A stretch of 8,338 nucleotides of DNA, from NCBI GenBank assembly GCA_949511925.1, contig CATEYX010000175.1:1-8338 (forward strand), in the 5' to 3' direction. The notes beneath the pieces are model-generated. The model was not told the DNA's origin. It was given only the letters and a program-made list of their open reading frames with translations, and searched no databases. How positions within the stretch are numbered: the first letter of the stretch is position 1; every line of letters begins with the position of its first letter. A program made the position numbers and the translations under genes. The stretch comes from Cryomorphaceae bacterium. Lineage in GTDB: Bacteria; Bacteroidota; Bacteroidia; Flavobacteriales; BACL11. Below are positions 1 through 6,487 of the stretch, piece by piece.

Positions 1-900
1 AAATCCTTCACATCCCAATTCAAACCTTTTACAATATCAGCTGCTGACTCCAACAAAATAGCTTGTTGCGATTTAATTAAATAATTACATCATTTAGCAT
101 TTTTATCAATTGGATTTTCCGGGACAGCAAAAACCACTCTAATAAGAGAGTTCGCAATATCGGCCGTAATTAATGATCCACCTTTAGCAGCACTTTCAAT
201 AACAATAGTTGCATCCAAAAGGCCGGCAACTATTCTATTTCGTGAAAAAAAATGCTGAGGAAATACTACAGTTCCACTTAAATAATCAGTAAGTAAACAG
301 CCGTTTGCAGTTATCGTTTTGGCAACTAATGCATGTGCACTTGGATAAATTTTATCCAACCCATGGGGAAAAAGCAATTGTTTTCAAGCCATATTGTATG
401 GCTGCCTTATCTGCCGCAACATCAATACCATGTGCTAATCCAATCACAATAACAGGATTGTAAGGAGCCAATTCTTTTACTAATTCATTCGTAAATTGTT
501 TCCAAAAACTGGGAGCTTTGCGAGTACCCACTATACTTATGAATTTATCCTTATTCCAATCAATATCACCTTTATAAAACAAATTAAGAGGTGCTCTTAG
601 TCTGTCAGGGTAATGCTTATCTGCATAAAATAAATGATTAACATCCTCCTTATCCATCCATTTTAATTCTTGCTCATCTCTAGTCAATACATCAGTAGAT
701 AAAATAGCCTTTAGAAGCACTTTTCCAATACCTTCAATTTTCTCTAACTCATTCCGTTTCGCAAAAAACTGCCTTTGCTGAGCCAGTAAAAGCTAATAAC
801 TTTTTACAAATTACATCTCCAACACCTTCAATTAATGTGAGTGCAATTTGATATTTCTTTTCATCTTCATTCAATTCGTGCAATTTTCTATATTTGTCAT
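1..900 (-). pseudogene. dprA: Decayed DNA-processing protein DprA, 3' end beyond window
   Basis: DprA loads RecA onto incoming single-stranded DNA during natural transformation. Pieces of one DprA lie in order but in different frames. The N-terminal piece, from about 883 down to a TGA at 749-751, includes EKKYQIALTLIEGVGD. The next frame, about 765 to 352, has ISIVGTRKA and the Rossmann segment GLAHGIDVAADKAA. The third, about 377 to 90, has PHGLDKIYPS, RNRIVAGL and AAKGGSLITADIAN. After a TGA at 90-92 homology continues in the same frame as CNYLIKSQQAILLESAADI to the window edge. Frame breaks fall in short homopolymer tracts near 763-768 and 365-373, and possibly 884-887. Residues usually conserved in the family are also changed: VPG reads VPE, SGLA reads IGLA, AAHKAA reads AADKAA, NFP reads HFF. 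That mix of lesions suggests true decay rather than sequencing error. The C-terminal winged-helix domain would lie outside the window. Confidence 0.9.
889..896 (+). promoter_or_regulatory. Predicted -7 box (TATATTTG) of the receptor operon
   Basis: An exact match to the Bacteroidota sigma-factor -7 consensus TAnnTTTG ends 28 bases before the receptor ATG, predicting a 5' leader of about 20 bases. It lies inside the 5' end of the dprA pseudogene. I see no good TTG -33 element at the usual 17-23 base spacing, so this rests on the -7 match and its position. Confidence 0.55.
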
Positions 901-924
901 GTTAAAAATTAATTCATTAAATAT

Positions 925-3321
925 ATGAGAAAAATCTTTATGTTAGTTGTTATTACTCTTTGTAATTTAACACTATACAGCCAAACTATAATTGGTGCGA
1001 TTACTGATGCCAACAATAATGAGAAATTAATTGGAGTCAACATCATTCTTGAAAATGGAGGAGGAACCTCAACTGATGTATTTGGGAACTACACTTTAAA
1101 TACAAGTGAAGGAACGAAAAAAATAACTTTTAAATACATTGGCTATAAAGATATTGTTAAAGAAATTTCTTTAGCCAAAGATGAAAATAAAACAATCAAT
1201 ATTGCTTTAGAAAACTCTTCAGAACATTTAAGTACAGTCGTTATTTCTGCTGGAAGGTTTGAACAGAAGATTGAAGAAATTACAGTTTCCATGGAAGTGA
1301 TAAAATCAACACTGATTGAAAACAAAAATACAACCCAGATAGAAACAGCTATGGATCAAATTCCTGGAGTTAATATTACAGATGGACAAGCCAATATTAG
1401 AGGGGGGAGTGGTTGGAGTTTTGGTGCCGGAACAAGAGTATTAGTTATGGTGGATGATATGCCTTTAATTTCTGGAGATGCAGGACAAGCACAATGGAGT
1501 TTAATCGCTACTGAAAACATTAATCAAGTAGAAGTTATAAAGGGAGCTTCTTCTGCACTTTATGGCTCTTCAGCTTTGAATGGCGTAATCAATGTGCGTA
1601 CTGCTTTCCCAAGCCAAAAGGATATTGATAAAAATAAATTACCCGGTTACACTAAGGTAAATATGCACTTTGGATTAATTGATAAAGCCAAAAGAAATGC
1701 ATTAAATTGGAATGGAGAAAAAAGAAGGGCTTTCAAAGGAATTGAATTTTTGCAAGCAATAAAGTTTGACAATCTAGATTTATCTCTAGGAGGTAATATC
1801 TTTTTAGATGATGGGTATAGAATGGAGGAAGTAACTGATAGGAAAAGATTCAATATAAACTCTACATATAAAAGTAAAAAAATTGAGGGACTTTCATATG
1901 GTGTAAATGCAAACTTCTTATTGCAATCAACTGGATCAGCAATAATATGGCAAGGATTAGATCAAGCTTACATACCGTTAGATAGTGCCATTACTACAAC
2001 AAGTGGAGATACATACAATATTGATCCCTCTATAACATATATAAGTGGCAATAACAGACATTCTTTACGAACGCGATATTTAAAGGTAATTAATGATAAT
2101 AGTAATAAAGGTGCTGATAATGGTCAGGATAATAAATCTAAAACTTACTATTCTGACTATCAATGGCAGAAAAATATCGAAAAATATAATTTACGAATCA
2201 CTAGCGGAACAACTAATGAGAGAGTATATGCCAATTCGGATTTATTTAATGGTAAAAACTACAAAACAAACAATTCCTTATACGCACAGCTAGATAAAAA
2301 ATGGAATAGATTAAATATTTCCTTAGGAGCTAGATATGAAAGTTTTAGATTGCATTCTGAGGAAAAATACTTTATTGAAGGAGATTCAATTAATGAGATT
2401 ACTGCTAGCAAACCAGTATTCAGAACAGGATTAAATTATCAATTAGCTGAAGCTACATATTTAAGGGCTTCTTGGGGGCAAGGATATCGATTTCCATCTA
2501 TGGCTGAATTATTTATTTCTACCAATCAATCTGGGTTAGAGATTTACCCGAATCCAGAATTAAAACCTGAAAGCGGGTGGAGTAGCGAAATTGGAATAAA
2601 ACAAGGAGTAAAAACAGGGAAATGGATGGGCTATATTGATGTAGCTGCATTTATAATGCAATATGATGATATGATGGAGTTCTCTTTTGGACAATGGGAA
2701 GAATCTCAAGGAGAAATAAATTTTTATGGACTAGGATTTAAATCTGTAAATGTGGGAGCAACACAAATTAGCGGAGCAGAAATAAGCATAAGTGGTCAAG
2801 GAAAAATAAATCCTAATTTAACAATTAATTTAATTGCCGGGTATACTTATATGAATCCAATTTCATTGGATTTAGATCATACATATGCATATGAGTCAGC
2901 TGTAATTGCTTCAGGGATAACATACCCAGGAGACCCAATCACTTACAGAAGTAGTAGCTCAGATTCAACTATGCTAAAGTATCGCTACAAACATATTGCT
3001 AAATCAGATATTGAAATTGTATATAAAGACATCACTTTAGGAGGGAGTATTCGCTATAATAGTTTTATGAAGAATATTGATTTAGTATTCACTCAGTCCA
3101 TTATAGAAAGTGACGCAATAGGCATTACAGGAATTAATGAAGCAAGAGATAAATTTAAAGATGGAGATCTGATCATTGATTTACGAGCTGGATATCAAAT
3201 GACTAAAACAGCACGATTAGGGTTTATTGTAAACAACCTACTAAACAGAGAATACATGAGCCGACCAGCCAACATGATGCCTCCAAGAACTTTTGCTATG
3301 CAATTAGCACTAAAAATATAA
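925..3321 (+). CDS. TonB-dependent outer-membrane receptor with carboxypeptidase-regulatory-like domain
   Basis: This is a 798-residue ligand-gated outer-membrane transporter driven by TonB/ExbB/ExbD. Residues 1-19 form a signal peptide (MRKIFMLVVITLCNLTLYS), with cleavage likely before QT. Residues 21-97 form the beta-sandwich regulatory-like domain common in Bacteroidota receptors (GAITDANNNEKLIGVNI, DVFGNYTL, YIGYKDI). A candidate TonB box, STVVISA, is at 103-109. The plug at about 115-226 shows IPGVNITDGQANIRGG and VEVIKGASSALYGSSALNGV. The remainder is a 22-stranded-type barrel ending in NNLLNREYMSRP and a typical C-terminal strand. Length is normal and there is no frameshift. No SusD partner is adjacent, so a polysaccharide-utilisation role is not supported; iron-chelate or cobalamin-type uptake is possible, but the substrate cannot be read from sequence. 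The stop overlaps the kdsB start as TAATG, suggesting translational coupling. Confidence 0.93.
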   Translation: MRKIFMLVVITLCNLTLYSQTIIGAITDANNNEKLIGVNIILENGGGTSTDVFGNYTLNTSEGTKKITFKYIGYKDIVKEISLAKDENKTINIALENSSEHLSTVVISAGRFEQKIEEITVSMEVIKSTLIENKNTTQIETAMDQIPGVNITDGQANIRGGSGWSFGAGTRVLVMVDDMPLISGDAGQAQWSLIATENINQVEVIKGASSALYGSSALNGVINVRTAFPSQKDIDKNKLPGYTKVNMHFGLIDKAKRNALNWNGEKRRAFKGIEFLQAIKFDNLDLSLGGNIFLDDGYRMEEVTDRKRFNINSTYKSKKIEGLSYGVNANFLLQSTGSAIIWQGLDQAYIPLDSAITTTSGDTYNIDPSITYISGNNRHSLRTRYLKVINDNSNKGADNGQDNKSKTYYSDYQWQKNIEKYNLRITSGTTNERVYANSDLFNGKNYKTNNSLYAQLDKKWNRLNISLGARYESFRLHSEEKYFIEGDSINEITASKPVFRTGLNYQLAEATYLRASWGQGYRFPSMAELFISTNQSGLEIYPNPELKPESGWSSEIGIKQGVKTGKWMGYIDVAAFIMQYDDMMEFSFGQWEESQGEINFYGLGFKSVNVGATQISGAEISISGQGKINPNLTINLIAGYTYMNPISLDLDHTYAYESAVIASGITYPGDPITYRSSSSDSTMLKYRYKHIAKSDIEIVYKDITLGGSIRYNSFMKNIDLVFTQSIIESDAIGITGINEARDKFKDGDLIIDLRAGYQMTKTARLGFIVNNLLNREYMSRPANMMPPRTFAMQLALKI

Positions 3322-4034
3322 TGAAAATAATTGGAATCATACCTTCTAGATATGAGTCAAGCCGTTTTCCCGGAAAACCATTAGCTGATATTTTAGGCAA
3401 AAGTATGATTCAAAGGGTGTACGAACAATGTAAAAAAGCATCTTCTCTTTCCAAGGTTATAGTCGCTACTGACGACCAGCGAATTTTCAATCATGTTTTA
3501 AGTTTTGGCGGCAAAGTAATTATGACTTCAAATTCTCATCCTTCGGGAACAGATAGGTGCAATGAAGTAATACAATCTTTAGAAGAAAAATATGATGTTG
3601 CCATTAATATTCAAGGAGATGAACCTTATATTAACCCTGAACAAATTGACGAAGTAGCTTCATTATTTTCTTCAGAAAATGTGAGTATTGCTACCTTAGC
3701 TAAAAAGATTGAAGATGAAAGCTTAATAACGGATATAAATAGCCCAAAAGCAGTTTTTGATACGAACGGAATAGCATTCAATTTTTGCAGAAAAATCACC
3801 AATCCTGAAAAAGAAAAAGCATATTTTAAACACATAGGAATCTATGGTTACCTAACCAAAACACTTGCAAAAATTTGTAAATTACCACCTTCAGATAACG
3901 AAATAAAGGAACGCTTAGAGCAGCTCAGGTGGTTAGACAATAAGTATTTGATTAAAGTAGGGATTACTACTCATGAAGGTATATCAGTAGATACTCCTGA
4001 GGATATTGAAAAAATTAAAGCTCAAATGGGATAA
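3321..4034 (+). CDS. kdsB: 3-deoxy-manno-octulosonate cytidylyltransferase (CMP-Kdo synthetase)
   Basis: KdsB transfers CMP from CTP to Kdo in the cytoplasm, activating it for addition to lipid A. The 237-residue protein is slightly short for the family (about 240-260). The nucleotide-binding N-terminus is intact: IIPSRYESSRFPGKPL (residues 6-21), VATDD (48-52), HPSGTDRCNEV (73-83). The metal/substrate motif NIQGDEP (96-102) contains D100, and SVDTPED (222-228) supplies the second metal-binding aspartate, D224. KHIGIYGY (170-177) and ERLEQLRW (197-204) are also present. The usual FSRSPIP-like loop before KHIG is replaced by FCRKITNPEKEKAYF and looks several residues shorter than relatives I recall. 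The ATG at 3321 overlaps the receptor stop by one base. The gene implies Kdo-containing lipopolysaccharide, in keeping with the GT9 gene nearby. Confidence 0.93.
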   Translation: MKIIGIIPSRYESSRFPGKPLADILGKSMIQRVYEQCKKASSLSKVIVATDDQRIFNHVLSFGGKVIMTSNSHPSGTDRCNEVIQSLEEKYDVAINIQGDEPYINPEQIDEVASLFSSENVSIATLAKKIEDESLITDINSPKAVFDTNGIAFNFCRKITNPEKEKAYFKHIGIYGYLTKTLAKICKLPPSDNEIKERLEQLRWLDNKYLIKVGITTHEGISVDTPEDIEKIKAQMG

Positions 4035-4040
4035 ATTACT

Positions 4041-4048
4041 TAGTTTTG
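4041..4048 (+). promoter_or_regulatory. Predicted -7 box (TAGTTTTG) before the HU/SPOR gene
   Basis: An exact TAnnTTTG match lies in the 19-base gap after kdsB, ending 5 bases before the ATG at 4054. Transcription from it would start at or next to the start codon. No convincing -33 TTG is seen at normal spacing. The identical octamer at identical distance precedes tatD. It could give the HU/SPOR-thioesterase pair its own transcript inside the operon. Confidence 0.45.
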
Positions 4049-4053
4049 TTCCT

Positions 4054-4989
4054 ATGAATAAAACGGTTGAACATTATATTTCGGAACTCTTATTTTTACA
4101 CGATTGTGTAATCCTTCCTAATTTTGGAGGATTTGTAGGAAACCCTCAATCTGCAGAACTCAATAAGACAACAGGAATGTTAAGTCCTCCATCCAAACAA
4201 ATTCTTTTTAATGCTAACCTAAAAACGAATGATGGCTTACTAATCACTCATATTTCCAACCAAGAAGGAATTACGCAAGAAGTAGCTAAAAATGAAGTAG
4301 ATAATTATGCTACAAAAATTACTAATAAACTAACTAGCTCCAAAGTTTTACGCATAGATAAGATTGGCTTATTCACTCTAGGAAAAGAAGGAAATATCAT
4401 CTTTTTACAAGATAGTGTAAATAATTATAGTTTAGATTCTTTCGGGATGAAAGCAACCCAAAACAAAGCGGTTTTAAGAGAAACTATTATTGAAGAAAAG
4501 GTAGCTGCTACAATTCAAAATATTCGCACACAAAGCAATAATCCAAGAGTATTTTTAAGAGCAGCTGCAATAATTATTCCTTTGATTGCTCTTTCTTATA
4601 TTAGCATTACTCAGCAAGATAAAATCAATAATGTATATACTCAAATGGCAAGTTTAAATCCATTTGAAAATAGCATAATTGCGGAAGTGATTCCTGAAGT
4701 GAAAATTGAATTTGCAGCAACTCCAATAGTTGAAATTATTGAAGAAGACATTGCGCCAATTAAAATTCCTCAGAAAACTTACTATATTATTGCAGGTGCT
4801 TTTTCTAAGAAAAAGAATGCAAATAAAATGCTTGCAAAATTAAAAAAGTGGGATTACAATACTGAGCTTGTTCCAGGAGGAAATTTATTACGTGTAAGTT
4901 ATAATTCCTTTACAAATAAAGCAGATGCTCTAATTGCATTACACGAAATAAAACAAGAAAATTCAGCTGCTTGGTTACTTACTCAATAA
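4054..4989 (+). CDS. HU-CCDC81-like domain membrane protein with C-terminal SPOR domain
   Basis: The 311-residue protein has the Bacteroidota HU-CCDC81/SPOR architecture. Residues 1-58 form the first HU-like domain, with the signature HYISELLFLHDCVILPNFGG, and about 59-125 the second (RIDKIGLFTLGKEGNI). A linker is followed by one hydrophobic segment at about 166-184 (VFLRAAAIIIPLIALSYIS). An acidic, proline-containing stretch leads to a SPOR domain at about 241-311 (YYIIAGAFSKKKNANKML, LLRVSYNSF). SPOR domains bind denuded peptidoglycan strands, so the C-terminus should be periplasmic with the HU-like part cytoplasmic. What the HU-like part binds is unknown, and DNA binding should not be assumed. 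I chose the ATG at 4054 because family homology begins there; an in-frame TTG at 4006 would add 16 unrelated residues overlapping kdsB. The thioesterase starts 6 bases downstream, a pairing I recall from other flavobacteria. Confidence 0.88.
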   Translation: MNKTVEHYISELLFLHDCVILPNFGGFVGNPQSAELNKTTGMLSPPSKQILFNANLKTNDGLLITHISNQEGITQEVAKNEVDNYATKITNKLTSSKVLRIDKIGLFTLGKEGNIIFLQDSVNNYSLDSFGMKATQNKAVLRETIIEEKVAATIQNIRTQSNNPRVFLRAAAIIIPLIALSYISITQQDKINNVYTQMASLNPFENSIIAEVIPEVKIEFAATPIVEIIEEDIAPIKIPQKTYYIIAGAFSKKKNANKMLAKLKKWDYNTELVPGGNLLRVSYNSFTNKADALIALHEIKQENSAAWLLTQ

Positions 4990-4995
4990 CACATT

Positions 4996-5505
4996 ATGAA
5001 ATCTAAAACAGCACAAGAATCCTTATCAATTACTACTGAGATAGTACTACCAAATGATACTAATAACTTGAATAACCTTATGGGAGGTCGATTATTACAT
5101 TGGATGGATATTGCTACAGCTATTGCAGCACATAGACATTGTGGCAGAATAGTAGTTACAGCAGCCGTAAACAATGTATCCTTTACTAAAGCAATTCCTG
5201 CTGGCAGTATTGTAACTTTAGAAGCTAAAGTAACTCGTGCATTTACTTCATCAATGGAAGTAATCGTAGATGTATGGATGGAGAATAATCAACACAAAGG
5301 GAAAGTGAAATGTAATGAAGCAATTTACACTTTTGTAGCTGTTGACCAGTTAGGAAACCCTATTGATGTGCCAGCTTTAATTGCAGAAACAGAAGAAGAA
5401 AAAAGTCGTTTTACAGCCGCACTAAGAAGAAGACAATTATCTTTAGTTATTTCTGGAAGAATGAAACCAAATGAGGCAACTGAGCTAAAAGCTTTATTCG
5501 CTTAA
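4996..5505 (+). CDS. Acyl-CoA thioesterase, YciA/hotdog-fold family
   Basis: This 169-residue single-hotdog cytoplasmic enzyme is expected to hydrolyse acyl-CoA to free fatty acid and CoA, probably as a homo-oligomer. The family signature is at residues 18-38: LPNDTNNLNNLMGGRLLHWMD, with the DTN and GG positions that shape the active site and CoA pocket. RIVVTAAVNNVSFTKAIPAG (51-70) and VTLEAKVTRAFTSSMEVIVD (73-92) form the central strands typical of the group. The C-terminal EEEKSRFTAALRRRQ is a charged helical tail also common in Bacteroidota members. Chain-length preference cannot be read from sequence. It starts 6 bases after the HU/SPOR gene and is probably co-transcribed with it. Its last four codons, including the stop, overlap the end of the opposing GT9 gene by 12 bases. 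Confidence 0.9.
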   Translation: MKSKTAQESLSITTEIVLPNDTNNLNNLMGGRLLHWMDIATAIAAHRHCGRIVVTAAVNNVSFTKAIPAGSIVTLEAKVTRAFTSSMEVIVDVWMENNQHKGKVKCNEAIYTFVAVDQLGNPIDVPALIAETEEEKSRFTAALRRRQLSLVISGRMKPNEATELKALFA

Positions 5506-6450
5506 AAACAAATTTTCATCAATTTCTTGCATGCACTTAAAGTGTCCTTTTGGGCATTTATCATATCCTATTTTAGAACAAGGACGACAATTTAGACCCT
5601 TTACCTCAATCCTTTTAGATTGTTCACTTTCTAGGTAAGGATACATTCCAAATTCAGGAACTGTATTCCCCCAAACAGAAAATATCTTTTGTTGAAATGC
5701 TGCTGCAATATGCATCATTCCTGTATCGTGCGTAATTACCATTTTAGCTTGCTGAACTAAAGAAGCTGACTGCAAAATAGAATACTTTCCACAAGTATTA
5801 ATTGTGTTGTTTGTATTTGCAATAATTTGTTCCCCTCTTTCAAAATCTTCAGGACCACCTACTAGTAACACAGGTTTATTTACCTTTTTAATAATAGAAA
5901 TTATTTTCTCATTTGGCAATATTTTGGTAGCATGCTGCCCACCAATAACAAAAACGATATAGTCTTTAGGAAATATACTAATATCAATTTTATCGTTAGG
6001 GGAAAGAAAGAAATCTAAACCTTGATTATCATTTTTAACTCCTAAATGTTTAACTGTTTCAAGATACCTATCTACAATATGAATTTTAGGCATATTATAT
6101 AGCTTAAAGTTAGTAAGCATGAATTTTTCCATATTCAGCTTATTGAAACCTTTTGCAGAAACTCCTAGTCTAATTTTAAGTATTTGTGTTCTCAAATTAT
6201 TATGTAAATCAATTACATAATCATATTTCTCTTTTTTCAAATCAGCAATTACCTCAGTAATAGAATTCTCAATCTGATATACTGAATCGATATAAGGATT
6301 GTTTTTTAAAAGCGGAACATAAGCTGATTTGGTTAAAAAATGCACCTGAGCATTCAGTTGTTTTTTAAGCATTCGAACCACTGGTGTGGTGAGTACAATA
6401 TCACCAATTGAGGAGAATCGGACAACTAATATTTTAAGTGTTTCTTGCAC
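5494..6450 (-). CDS. Glycosyltransferase family 9, LPS heptosyltransferase-like
   Basis: The 318-residue GT-B enzyme resembles ADP-heptose:LPS heptosyltransferases, which act on the cytoplasmic face of the inner membrane during core assembly. The N-terminal Rossmann half starts KILVVRFSSIGDIVLTTPVV; the aspartate in SSIGD (residue 17) matches the catalytic position of WaaC-type enzymes. The C-terminal half has PVLLVGGPED (193-202) and the nucleotide-sugar motif ITHDTGMMHIAAA (239-251). Near the end, four cysteines (288, 291, 299, 306) are spaced C-x2-C-x7-C-x6-C, as in a subset of Bacteroidota GT9 proteins. The start is GTG at 6448-6450, because an in-frame TAG lies three codons upstream and no ATG precedes the motif in frame. 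The real sugar donor is uncertain. Convergent with the thioesterase, divergent from tatD. Confidence 0.87.
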   Translation of the reverse strand: MQETLKILVVRFSSIGDIVLTTPVVRMLKKQLNAQVHFLTKSAYVPLLKNNPYIDSVYQIENSITEVIADLKKEKYDYVIDLHNNLRTQILKIRLGVSAKGFNKLNMEKFMLTNFKLYNMPKIHIVDRYLETVKHLGVKNDNQGLDFFLSPNDKIDISIFPKDYIVFVIGGQHATKILPNEKIISIIKKVNKPVLLVGGPEDFERGEQIIANTNNTINTCGKYSILQSASLVQQAKMVITHDTGMMHIAAAFQQKIFSVWGNTVPEFGMYPYLESEQSKRIEVKGLNCRPCSKIGYDKCPKGHFKCMQEIDENLFLSE

Positions 6451-6454
6451 ATGG

Positions 6455-6462
6455 TAAAACTA
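6455..6462 (-). promoter_or_regulatory. Possible -7 box (TAGTTTTA) for the GT9 gene
   Basis: Read on the minus strand this is TAGTTTTA, one mismatch from TAnnTTTG, ending 4 bases before the GTG start at 6450. It mirrors the tatD box across a short palindrome. No -33 element is evident, and the mismatch at the final G makes this weaker than the other boxes. Confidence 0.3.
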
Positions 6463-6481
6463 ATAAATTTATCCTAGTTTT
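6456..6481. repeat. Inverted repeat in the GT9/tatD divergent intergenic region
   Basis: The arms AAAACTA (6456-6462) and TAGTTTT (6475-6481) are perfect 7-base inverted repeats. The 12-base spacer contains a perfect 10-base palindrome, ATAAATTTAT (6463-6472). The unit fills most of the 37-base gap between the two divergent start codons and overlaps both predicted -7 boxes. It may simply reflect two facing AT-rich promoters, or it may be a binding site for a dimeric regulator. Confidence 0.5.
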
Positions 6482-6482
6482 G
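6475..6482 (+). promoter_or_regulatory. Predicted -7 box (TAGTTTTG) before tatD
   Basis: An exact TAnnTTTG match ends 5 bases before the tatD ATG at 6488. The implied transcription start is at or within a base or two of the A of the ATG, so the tatD-ansA mRNA would be leaderless or nearly so. The -33 region is weak: the nearest TTG (6445-6447) is 27 bases upstream, beyond the usual spacing. Confidence 0.5.
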
Positions 6483-6487
6483 CAGTC

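Noticed and set aside
90..92. TGA read as glycine (alternative code as in SR1/Gracilibacteria), since it replaces a glycine in DprA.
   Set aside because: The other genes are full length with no in-frame TGA, tatD uses TGA as a genuine stop, and dprA has frameshifts too. A simple GGA-to-TGA mutation explains it.
352..377. Programmed ribosomal frameshifting to make full-length DprA.
   Set aside because: At least two separate shifts plus a later stop would all have to be bypassed, and conserved residues are altered. I know of no such precedent for DprA.
918..925. Minus-strand TATATTTA as the dprA promoter.
   Set aside because: One mismatch from TAnnTTTG in very AT-rich sequence and no -33 element. 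It is too weak to list as a feature, especially upstream of a pseudogene.
4006..4053. TTG start at 4006 for the HU/SPOR protein.
   Set aside because: It adds 16 residues with no family similarity and overlaps kdsB. Homology begins at the ATG at 4054.
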